53,216 bases of DNA from Salinivirgaceae bacterium (GTDB lineage Bacteria; Bacteroidota; Bacteroidia; Bacteroidales; SZUA-534): positions 1 through 53,216 of the forward strand of contig JAEINW010000010.1 of assembly GCA_016342715.1 (NCBI GenBank), read 5' to 3'. Under the pieces are notes generated by a model that saw only the letters and a program-made list of their open reading frames with translations, did not search any database and was not told the origin of the DNA. Both the position numbers and the translations under genes were made by a program. Positions 17,757 to 25,838 of this stretch are shown piece after piece (position 1 is the stretch's first letter; every line of letters begins with the position of its first letter).

Positions 17757-19946
17757 TTACACCTCTAAATTTGTAAATTCTTCAGTAGTTTCAAAGTCAT
17801 ATTCCGGATATTCATAAATTGACATGCGTGGTTCCGTTTCTCCAATAGAATAACCATATACCAATTCATATTCTGAGGGATCTTCTCCAATACGCTCCAA
17901 TTGTCGAACATACTGTCTCATAGTTTTTGATTCAACTACTGTAAACTTTTCCATTTTTTTAATTATTGGACTATGGTTACGATTTGCATCATAATCAAAT
18001 TCCAATATTCTATGCCCAAAACGAGTAATTCCAATTACTCTAAAAGTTAAACTTTTTCCAACCCCAGGAATATTCATTACATTTCTATCTGTTGCCAAAA
18101 AAGGCAACTCCGCTTTTTCTCTAAGCCTATTAATATAAGTTTTTATTTTTTCAGCATAGAGCGGAAAGTCTTTAATATTCTCCAATTCCTCTTCAGGAAT
18201 TGCACCTAATATTTTTTCCTCAACCGATTCTTGCACAGCTCTTGCATTTGTAGCAAAATTATGGCTGTTCTCTTTAAACCCTTTTATTGAAAAAGAATAA
18301 TATGAAACAACTCCAACATCATTCAGTACTTTTCTTAATTTTGCTGCATGACCGCGCACAGAAGCAGCCGCAGTAAAAACCATTTGATTGGCAACCAGCC
18401 AACCAGCATCAGTAAGTTTTTTTATTCCTATTTCAGCTTCTGGTGTAACTTCCATTGAGGAAATAAAATGAGTTTGAATAACGAACTGTTTAAAACCAAT
18501 TCCTGAAGCTTTCTTTTTAAAATCGGCTAATATGTTGCATAAATTATCAGTCATTCGCTGGGGCAGATAAACAGGCAATCTAGTTCCTAATCTAATTCGC
18601 AGCATCTCTGCAAGCTTTTTTCCGTTGGGCAGTTTTTCATTATTTTTTTTCTTACGTAAAGCCATCGCATAAACGGCATCCAGTATTATTCTCAACGATT
18701 CGTCAGAACTCATTAAAGCATCACCCCCGGTAATTAAAATATCGCGTAATTTCGAATCCTTTTCAAAATAATTCATTAAATTCTCCAGACGTTCTTCCCA
18801 TTTTGCATCGGGTTTTAAACGGTTGAGATCAAAATTTAAATGCCCACTCTGAAAATCGTACATTCTCTGGCACGACACACACAAACCGCCACAGGCACGA
18901 CCAACTGTATCGGGTATTAAAATAGCCACTTCGGGATACCGCCTGTGCATATTATGAGCCGATGGCAAAATCCATCCAGCAGCATTTGGTTCGCCAGGTT
19001 TTACAATATCTTCTTTTTCCCAGGCAACAATTTTTCCAAACTCATTAATGAGTTTCTTGCTGTAAAAAACATAGTCTCTTATCGCCTGATCTGAACCAAC
19101 ACCAAACTCATATTCTCGAGTGTTTAGTAGCGATAAATAGTAAGGATTGACAAAAAATGGAATTCCTGCCGCACGCGCATCGTTTAAAATTGAGATTGTT
19201 TCTGGAGTAATGGAGTAACCCAGCATTTTATTCATAGTTTCTGGATCACGAACGGCAAATTTTAAATGAAACTGCCAATCATCCCACCATTTGGTTGCTT
19301 GTTCCAACTTTTGTTGATCGGATAAACCCTGTTCAAAAGCAAATTTAGAATCGCTTTTTGTTTTTTCTTTTATATTTTGAATTAAAACTTTTAGTATTCG
19401 TTGCTTATTTTCAATTCTTACTTTTTTTATTTCGTCTTTTAATCCTGACGGATGCCTATCCATCCACTTGAGCACTTCCTCTTTTGATGGAACCATATAT
19501 TTTTGTTCGCCATTGAACTGTCTGAAAAGATGTAGCATATCAGTAAAAAAGTCATACTTAGCGCCTCCATTTCCTTCTCTTGCAGCCAACCATAAAATTC
19601 TAAAAGGTTGAATTATAGTAACCGAATTTTTAAGATTGGCATCTTCAACTTTTCGATCCGTATTATCAATATAGTCTAAAATTCTTATGGCAGCTATGTC
19701 TTTCCAGTGAATATCACGAAGCACCTCTCTGCCTTTAATCTCTCTACGATAATATTGCAGCACCATAGAATTTGTGCCCACTTCGGATAAAACCCACTTT
19801 TTAATTTCAGAACGAACCTCATCAATAGTATCAAGTTGTAATATTTCCTTTAGTTTCGGATTTTCGTTTAATAATAATTGAAGTTTTTTATATGACCGAA
19901 TACTAACCTTATTCTGATCCATTTCTCTGAAATACAAATCTAACAT
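17757..19946 (-). CDS. KamA-type radical SAM protein (lysine 2,3-aminomutase-like)
   Basis: A 729-residue radical SAM enzyme of the lysine 2,3-aminomutase family. The 4Fe-4S site is Cys352-Cys356-Cys359 (CxxxCxxC in 'ACGGLCVSCQ'). Family phrases follow: 'ITGGDALMSSD' near 408, 'RLGTRLPVYLPQRMTD' near 455, and 'IPGVGKS' near 648, which aligns with the PLP-lysine region of KamA. The first 290 residues are extra compared with the 416-residue clostridial enzyme. KamA proteins of this long form are common in Bacteroidota but poorly characterised, so the substrate is uncertain. A later ATG at codon 9 is also possible. It is transcribed alone downstream of rodA. Confidence 0.88.
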   Translation of the reverse strand: MLDLYFREMDQNKVSIRSYKKLQLLLNENPKLKEILQLDTIDEVRSEIKKWVLSEVGTNSMVLQYYRREIKGREVLRDIHWKDIAAIRILDYIDNTDRKVEDANLKNSVTIIQPFRILWLAAREGNGGAKYDFFTDMLHLFRQFNGEQKYMVPSKEEVLKWMDRHPSGLKDEIKKVRIENKQRILKVLIQNIKEKTKSDSKFAFEQGLSDQQKLEQATKWWDDWQFHLKFAVRDPETMNKMLGYSITPETISILNDARAAGIPFFVNPYYLSLLNTREYEFGVGSDQAIRDYVFYSKKLINEFGKIVAWEKEDIVKPGEPNAAGWILPSAHNMHRRYPEVAILIPDTVGRACGGLCVSCQRMYDFQSGHLNFDLNRLKPDAKWEERLENLMNYFEKDSKLRDILITGGDALMSSDESLRIILDAVYAMALRKKKNNEKLPNGKKLAEMLRIRLGTRLPVYLPQRMTDNLCNILADFKKKASGIGFKQFVIQTHFISSMEVTPEAEIGIKKLTDAGWLVANQMVFTAAASVRGHAAKLRKVLNDVGVVSYYSFSIKGFKENSHNFATNARAVQESVEEKILGAIPEEELENIKDFPLYAEKIKTYINRLREKAELPFLATDRNVMNIPGVGKSLTFRVIGITRFGHRILEFDYDANRNHSPIIKKMEKFTVVESKTMRQYVRQLERIGEDPSEYELVYGYSIGETEPRMSIYEYPEYDFETTEEFTNLEV

Positions 19947-20032
19947 GTTAATTGAATATTTTTAATAAAATAAATTGGAGGTCTAATACTAATTAAACCT
20001 TATGATAAAAAAATAAGTACAAGCATTTACAC

Positions 20033-20050
20033 TTGGTCAGAACCGACCAA
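20033..20050. promoter_or_regulatory. Palindromic operator candidate upstream of the KamA-type gene
   Basis: TTGGTC (20033-20038) and GACCAA (20045-20050) form a perfect inverted repeat with a 6-base spacer, about 87 bases before the start codon at 19946. There is no T-run, so it does not look like a terminator. A dimeric repressor could bind here, but none is identified. Confidence 0.35.
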
Positions 20051-20162
20051 AAATGAATATTAAGCGATATGTTGTATTAATTACCCCATTTTTAAAACTG
20101 GAGTAAAATTACGAATTTATAAGCACAATGACAAAAAAGTTGCCTTTCAAGCAATCTGATTT

Positions 20163-20186
20163 GCTTACATATTTGTAAGCGCTTAC
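20163..20186. repeat. Alternating hairpins just downstream of rodA
   Basis: GCTTAC (20163-20168), GTAAGC (20175-20180) and GCTTAC (20181-20186) allow two mutually exclusive pairings. One is a hairpin with a 6-base loop, the other a perfect 12-bp palindrome. No T-run follows on the minus strand, so a terminator role for the rodA operon is only possible. Confidence 0.4.
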
Positions 20187-20192
20187 CCGTAA

Positions 20193-21620
20193 TTAATTAA
20201 TTAACTGAGTCCTATTGGAGTCGAGTTTTAAGAATATAAATAGTAAAAAAGTAAATCCCCAAAGAGATGATCCTCCGTAGCTAAAAAAAGGAAGTGGAAT
20301 GCCAATTACTGGCGCTAAGCCAATAGTCATTCCAACATTAACTGCCACATGAAAAAATATGATACATGCTACACTATAACCAAAGGCTCTACTAAAAACA
20401 GACTTTTGTCTTTCGGCCAAAAATATTAGTCGCAATAGCAGTACTAAAAATAGAGCTAAAATTAGTGTTGTTCCCATAAAACCCCACTCTTCGCCAACAG
20501 TACAAAATATAAAATCGGTACTTTGTTCTGGCACAAATTTAAATTTGGTTTGGGTTCCCTGGAGATATCCTTTTCCTACTGCACCTCCAGAACCAATAGC
20601 AATCATACTTTGATTTACGTTATAACCAGCACCATAGGGATCCGATTCCATACCTAACAGTACCTTTATTCTACGTTGCTGGTAATCATCTAATACATTT
20701 CCAAAAACATAATTTACCGAAAAGGTATATGCTATTGACATAAACAATACAAACAAAATAAAATAGCCTTCTCTTAATTTGTGTTTATATATTTTTACCA
20801 AATACCAAACTGAGGTAATAATTAAAGCTGTTATAAGAATAATATTTTTTGATATTGAGGGTTTAAAAATTGCTCCCAAATACCATAATACAAAAGAGAC
20901 AAAAAATAATACCAGAGCAGCAACTAAAGTTTCCTTCTTTTTACGAATAAGAAGGTAAAATACTAACAATGCAACAAGCTCAATTAATATTATTATAATA
21001 TAGTTTTGGTATAACAACGACAACACAAAAAGCACAACAGCCAATAGTCCAATAATTAAATAAACAGAAGGCATCCCTTCTCTATAATAAACCAAAAATA
21101 AAACAGCAAACACCAAGGCAGAGCCCGTATCGTTTTGGAGTAAAATTAAAATTGAAGGGAAAAATACAATTGCACAAAAGATTAAAAATGTTTTAAATTT
21201 TTCAGGTTTTAATCCGTAGGTACTTAAATACTTAGCCAAAGCCAGGGCTGAGGCAAATTTAGCAAACTCAGATGGTTGTAACCTGATAGGACCCAATACT
21301 AACCACGATCTTGCACCGTTAATTTCTGTTCCAACTAACAATACTGCCAGCAGTAAAAACATTACTATTCCATAAATAACAAATGCAAAGGAAGAATAGA
21401 ACTTACTATCAACAACCATGGCAATTAGAATAATAATTAACGATGCGGCAATCCAAATTAACTGGCGTCCGTAGCGCAGAGAAAAATCAAAAGTTTGAAC
21501 TTGGTCTTCACTATACACAGCTGAATAAATATTTATCCACCCAAGAAACACCAAAAGGAAATACAACCCAATGGTAAACCAATCTAAATTCACCCATATA
21601 TTATTCCTTCTTGCTGACAT
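20193..21620 (-). CDS. rodA: Rod shape-determining protein RodA (SEDS glycosyltransferase)
   Basis: RodA polymerises peptidoglycan glycan strands during cell elongation together with PBP2. The 475 residues include at least ten hydrophobic segments, more than the roughly 370 residues of E. coli RodA. The extra length lies in a run of hydrophobic helices near residues 180-300, which is a common Bacteroidota feature. SEDS motifs are present: 'GARSWLVLGPIRLQPSEFAKFA' region near 105-125, 'QNDTGSALVF' near 160, 'YGAGYNVNQSMIAIGSGG' region near 325-345, and 'GIPLPFFSYGGSS' near 445. It is the last gene of the mre/mrd operon and overlaps mrdA by 20 bases. Confidence 0.96.
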   Translation of the reverse strand: MSARRNNIWVNLDWFTIGLYFLLVFLGWINIYSAVYSEDQVQTFDFSLRYGRQLIWIAASLIIILIAMVVDSKFYSSFAFVIYGIVMFLLLAVLLVGTEINGARSWLVLGPIRLQPSEFAKFASALALAKYLSTYGLKPEKFKTFLIFCAIVFFPSILILLQNDTGSALVFAVLFLVYYREGMPSVYLIIGLLAVVLFVLSLLYQNYIIIILIELVALLVFYLLIRKKKETLVAALVLFFVSFVLWYLGAIFKPSISKNIILITALIITSVWYLVKIYKHKLREGYFILFVLFMSIAYTFSVNYVFGNVLDDYQQRRIKVLLGMESDPYGAGYNVNQSMIAIGSGGAVGKGYLQGTQTKFKFVPEQSTDFIFCTVGEEWGFMGTTLILALFLVLLLRLIFLAERQKSVFSRAFGYSVACIIFFHVAVNVGMTIGLAPVIGIPLPFFSYGGSSLWGFTFLLFIFLKLDSNRTQLIN

Positions 21621-23436
21621 TCAATAAATTTGCATTTATAATATAATCTTGGTACCAAGTTCTAGTTATGGTGTCTGTAAGATACTCTTCAATCATTAAA
21701 CTTGCAATTGGGGCTGCCCAGGTTCCTCCAAAACCACCATTTTCAACATATACAGCAATGGCAATTTGGGGATTCTCTCGTGGAGCAAAAGCAATAAAAA
21801 TAGAATGATCTGCTCCATGTGGATTTTGCGCAGTACCTGTTTTTCCACAAACTTCAATTCCTTTAATTTTAGCATTACGTGCCGTACCCCCATCCAAACC
21901 ATTAATAACAAGTGACATTCCTTCAATAATTGGATCAAAATAAGTGGTGTCGATTTTCGAAAAACGTTGAACCATATATGGCATTAGTTTCTCATTAAAT
22001 TTCTCAGGCAATTTTTTTATTACATGAGGAGCAAAATAATAACCTTTATTACTAATAATTGCCGTCATATTTGCCATCTGAATTGGAGTCATCAATAATT
22101 CCCCTTGCCCAATAGCCATAGAAATAATGTTGAGTGATCTTATTCTTCCTTCGCCATAAACCCGATTATAATAACTTATTGATGGAATATATCCCATCTT
22201 TTCATTTGGCAAATCGATCCCTAATTTTTTACCAAAGCCAAAAGATAGCACATAATTTCTCCAAGTTTCGTAAGCATTTTCAAATGAACCATATTTTGTA
22301 TGATCCAATATCGCCCGAAACTCATTAGCATACCATGCATTGCAAGAGTGCTGTATCGATTCAATAAGATTTAAATTATTTTTGTGGTTATGACATGCCA
22401 TATAAAAATTTCCCGCATAATATCCATGCAAACAAGGATAGGTAGTGGCTGTCGTTATAATTTGCTCCTGTAATCCTATTAAGGCATTCATTGTTTTAAA
22501 TGTTGAACCTGGCGGATATTGAGCCATTAAGGGCCGATCAAACAATGGTTTTAGAGTGTCATTTTTTAATTTACGGTAATTTACCGTACGTTCTCTACCT
22601 ATTAATAGTTCAGGATTGTAAGTAGGAGAACTTACCAATGTTAATATTTCTCCTGTTGAAGGTTCTATGGCAACAATCCCTCCTATTTTATTTGTCATTA
22701 ACAGCTCACCATAGGCTTGTAATTTAGCATCAAGGGTTAAAACAATATTTGCCCCATGCACTGCTGCGGTATCATATCGTCCTTTTTTATAATTACCTTT
22801 AATTCGGTTATGCACATCCACCAAATATATTTCAACTCCTTTTTTTCCACGTAAAACGTCTTCGTAAAACTTTTCAACACCACTAATACCAATATAGTCA
22901 CCTGAATTATAATAGCTGTCATTTTTAGTTATATTATCATTTACCTCACCAACATACCCAAGCACATGGGCTGCTGTTTTTTCAGGATAGCGTCGTAAAG
23001 TACGTGTTTGCGTAAAAAAGCCTTTATACATGAACAATTTTTCCTGAAGGGGAGCATAGGTTTCTGCTGAAATTTGTTTTTCAAAAATAGAGGGTTTGTA
23101 TCTGGAATACCTTTTTGCTTTAGTAAGTCTTTGCTTAATCTCCTCTTTTGTTAAATTCAATAAACTACTCAATTGATTGGTGTCAAATTCCGCCATTTGA
23201 TTGGGTAATATCATTAGATCATAGGCTGCCTCATTATAAACCAACAGCTGGCCATTTCTATCATAAATGAGTCCTCGAGCAGGATATTGAGTAACATATC
23301 GCAGCACATTATTCGAGGCAGAACTTTTATAGGATTGGTCGATAATCTGAAGAAAAAATAGGCGTAAAATAAAAATCAGAATAATTAATCCGAATATTCC
23401 ACCAACAATATATTTTCTGTTCAGGAAAGGATTCAT
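21601..23436 (-). CDS. mrdA: Penicillin-binding protein 2 (elongasome transpeptidase)
   Basis: A class B penicillin-binding protein that cross-links peptidoglycan during elongation, working with RodA. It has one N-terminal membrane segment (about 9-32), a dimerisation/pedestal domain to about 220, then the transpeptidase domain. Catalytic motifs are visible: Ser311-x-x-Lys314 in 'GSTFK', Ser364-Cys365-Asn366, and 'KTGTAQ' near 527. The stretch between the first two motifs carries Cys335, His337, Cys348, His349 and His351. This is the position where E. coli PBP2 binds zinc through a different residue set, so a metal site is likely here too. mreD ends immediately upstream with no gap. Confidence 0.96.
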   Translation of the reverse strand: MNPFLNRKYIVGGIFGLIILIFILRLFFLQIIDQSYKSSASNNVLRYVTQYPARGLIYDRNGQLLVYNEAAYDLMILPNQMAEFDTNQLSSLLNLTKEEIKQRLTKAKRYSRYKPSIFEKQISAETYAPLQEKLFMYKGFFTQTRTLRRYPEKTAAHVLGYVGEVNDNITKNDSYYNSGDYIGISGVEKFYEDVLRGKKGVEIYLVDVHNRIKGNYKKGRYDTAAVHGANIVLTLDAKLQAYGELLMTNKIGGIVAIEPSTGEILTLVSSPTYNPELLIGRERTVNYRKLKNDTLKPLFDRPLMAQYPPGSTFKTMNALIGLQEQIITTATTYPCLHGYYAGNFYMACHNHKNNLNLIESIQHSCNAWYANEFRAILDHTKYGSFENAYETWRNYVLSFGFGKKLGIDLPNEKMGYIPSISYYNRVYGEGRIRSLNIISMAIGQGELLMTPIQMANMTAIISNKGYYFAPHVIKKLPEKFNEKLMPYMVQRFSKIDTTYFDPIIEGMSLVINGLDGGTARNAKIKGIEVCGKTGTAQNPHGADHSIFIAFAPRENPQIAIAVYVENGGFGGTWAAPIASLMIEEYLTDTITRTWYQDYIINANLLNVSKKE

Positions 23437-23943
23437 CTATTTTCTAAAAATCAAATATTGACTTAATATAACAAAAACTGTAGTAAAAATTGTACTTAAA
23501 AACGTTCTCCAAAGTACTAAATAGTAAGAACCGAATTTGAATACTTCAATGGTAAATAAAAACAAATGATGAATGAATATAAGTATAATGGCATATTTTA
23601 AAAACCAGATCAATCCGTAATAAAATATTCTCGGAAATGTACCCGCTTCGTATCCATCGCGAGGTGCAATCGATTGTAAAACATAAGGTCGAATAAAGCC
23701 CATAAACACTGAGGCAGAAGCATGCATTCCCAATGTATCAGTAAACATATCAACTGATAATCCCAGAAAAAATGAAAGAATCAAAACCAACCAACCCGGA
23801 GTTTCAAACGGAAGCAGTAAAATGAATAAAATATATAAATATGGATTTACGAATCCACTAAATTGGATATTATTTAACACCCACACTTGCAATAACACAA
23901 GTACTACAAACCGAAAAAGATTACGTGGTATAATTTTAATCAT
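23437..23943 (-). CDS. mreD: Rod shape-determining protein MreD
   Basis: A 168-residue membrane protein with about five hydrophobic segments, the normal size for MreD. It helps to anchor and assemble the MreB-MreC elongation complex. Sequence identity in this family is always low, so position is the main support: it lies between mreC (8-base overlap) and mrdA (directly adjacent). The phrase 'GLSVDMFTDTLGMHASASV' near 60-78 fits the conserved region of MreD. Confidence 0.93.
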   Translation of the reverse strand: MIKIIPRNLFRFVVLVLLQVWVLNNIQFSGFVNPYLYILFILLLPFETPGWLVLILSFFLGLSVDMFTDTLGMHASASVFMGFIRPYVLQSIAPRDGYEAGTFPRIFYYGLIWFLKYAIILIFIHHLFLFTIEVFKFGSYYLVLWRTFLSTIFTTVFVILSQYLIFRK

Positions 23944-24766
23944 GACTCGATTTATTTTCTAGTGTAAGCTGTTCGTTCCGAAGTAAATTACTTACTACCA
24001 TTACATTCGAGATGTTTTTAAAATTTACAGATAACTTTACTCGCACCTTAATAAACTCACTCCCATCTGAATCTTCAATACCTTCAACGAATCCAATTAA
24101 TTCACCCTTTGGAAACATTGATGAATATCCACTGGTAATAACAGTATCTCCTTTATTTACTGAAATATGATTAGGCAAATCTAAAAGATTAACATATCTG
24201 TAATCTAAGCCATCCCAATTTAATGAACCAAAGTAACCGGTTCGCTTAAGCATAGCACTTATTCTAAGGTTTTGATTAAGAACGCTAATAACCGAAGCAT
24301 AATTATCAGTTGCATCTTTCACAATTCCAACAATTCCCATTGGCGACACAACAGCCATTTCTCTGATTACACCCTGTTTGAACCCTGCATTTAAGGTTAA
24401 ATAATTATTCTGTTTATTAACTGAGTTATTTATCACTTGGCACGGAATAAACTCAAATTGCTGAATATACACCGAATCATAAACCTCAATTAGTGATATT
24501 TGATTTTTCTTATATGCCTTTTTTGAAAGTTCTTTATATGAAGCTAACGAATAAATAAGTTCCTGGTTTTTTTCTTTTAAATTAAGGTATTGTGAAATAC
24601 CATTCATTTTAGAATAAACAGCTCCCGATAAATTATTTGAGGAGTTTAAATAAGCTGTTTTTTGGTAGTCATTATATTGAATAGTTAAAAAAATAGAGAA
24701 GCATTCTATTAAAATGAAAATAATAAAGTAATGATATTTATAAATAAACTTTAATAGGCTCTTCAT
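23936..24766 (-). CDS. mreC: Cell shape-determining protein MreC
   Basis: MreC links cytoplasmic MreB to the periplasmic peptidoglycan enzymes. The 276 residues comprise one N-terminal membrane anchor (about 11-30), a coiled-coil region to about 95, and a beta-rich domain. Family motifs include 'LNAGFKQGV' near 124, 'SPMGIVGIVKDATDNYASV' at about 140-158, and 'DLPNHISVNKGDTVITSGYSSMFPKG' region at about 195-222. It follows mreB by 27 bases and overlaps mreD by 8 bases. Confidence 0.95.
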   Translation of the reverse strand: MKSLLKFIYKYHYFIIFILIECFSIFLTIQYNDYQKTAYLNSSNNLSGAVYSKMNGISQYLNLKEKNQELIYSLASYKELSKKAYKKNQISLIEVYDSVYIQQFEFIPCQVINNSVNKQNNYLTLNAGFKQGVIREMAVVSPMGIVGIVKDATDNYASVISVLNQNLRISAMLKRTGYFGSLNWDGLDYRYVNLLDLPNHISVNKGDTVITSGYSSMFPKGELIGFVEGIEDSDGSEFIKVRVKLSVNFKNISNVMVVSNLLRNEQLTLENKSSHD

Positions 24767-24793
24767 TTAAATAAAAAACTCCTCTTTTTATAT

Positions 24794-25819
24794 TTACTTA
24801 ATTAAAAATGAAAATTTATCAGAATTCTTAAGTGCAATACCTGTTCCTCTAGCAACTGCGTGCAAAGGATCGTCGGCAACATGAAAAGGAATTTTAGTCT
24901 TTTCTTGCAATCGTTTTGCCAATCCTCGTAACAAAGCACCTCCACCAGCTAAGAAAACCCCTTTCCGATAAATATCGGTATATAATTCTGGTGGTGTATG
25001 TTCAAGTGTTGCAAGAATAGCCGCTTCAATTTTACTGATAGAACGATCTAAACAATGCGCAATTTCTTGGTACGATACCGGAATATCCATTGGCAATGCG
25101 GTCATTTGGTGTGGTCCTCTCACCACATAATCTACCGGTGGATCTTCAAGATCTGGTATAGCCGATCCAACATTAATTTTTATATCTTCAGCGGTTCTTT
25201 CACCAATTTTAACATTATGCTGATGACGCATATATTCTCTAATATCGGCAGTAAAATCATCACCAGCAATACGAATAGATTGATTGGAAACAATACCCCC
25301 TAATGATATTACAGCAATTTCAGTAGTACCTCCTCCTATATCTACAACCATACTACCTTCGGGTGCTTCAACATCAACACCCATACCAATAGCTGCTGCC
25401 ATTGGTTCATAAATCATTAATACTTCTCTTCCACCCGCATGTTCTGATGAATCGCGAACGGCACGTAATTCAACTTCAGTTGAGCCTGAAGGAATACATA
25501 TGACAATTTTAAGCGCCGGACTAAAAATTTGTTTTTTATTATTATTAATCATTTTTATCATCCCACGAATCATTTTTTCCGCAGCATCAAAATCGGCAAT
25601 TACACCATCGCGTAATGGACGTACTGTTTTAATGCGTTCGTGAGTTTTACCATGCATTTGGCGAGCTTTTTCTCCAATAGCAATTACTTTTCCTGTAGCA
25701 GTATCAATTGCTACTATTGAAGGCTCATCAACTACAATCTTATCGTTATGGATAATAATTGTGTTTGCTGTTCCTAAATCAATGGCAATTTCCTGCGTTA
25801 AAAATGAAAATAATCCCAT
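24794..25819 (-). CDS. mreB: Rod shape-determining protein MreB
   Basis: MreB is the bacterial actin that guides the elongation machinery. The 341 residues are a normal length. The nucleotide-binding phosphate 1 motif 'DLGTANTIIIH' is near residue 14, phosphate 2 'VVDIGGGTTEIAVISLGG' is near 160, and the adenosine motif 'VFLAGGGALLRGL' is near 288. It lies 19 bases downstream of purH and begins the mre part of the operon, so it may be expressed from the purH promoter. Confidence 0.98.
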   Translation of the reverse strand: MGLFSFLTQEIAIDLGTANTIIIHNDKIVVDEPSIVAIDTATGKVIAIGEKARQMHGKTHERIKTVRPLRDGVIADFDAAEKMIRGMIKMINNNKKQIFSPALKIVICIPSGSTEVELRAVRDSSEHAGGREVLMIYEPMAAAIGMGVDVEAPEGSMVVDIGGGTTEIAVISLGGIVSNQSIRIAGDDFTADIREYMRHQHNVKIGERTAEDIKINVGSAIPDLEDPPVDYVVRGPHQMTALPMDIPVSYQEIAHCLDRSISKIEAAILATLEHTPPELYTDIYRKGVFLAGGGALLRGLAKRLQEKTKIPFHVADDPLHAVARGTGIALKNSDKFSFLIK

Positions 25820-25838
25820 GCGTTTATTCTATATTATT

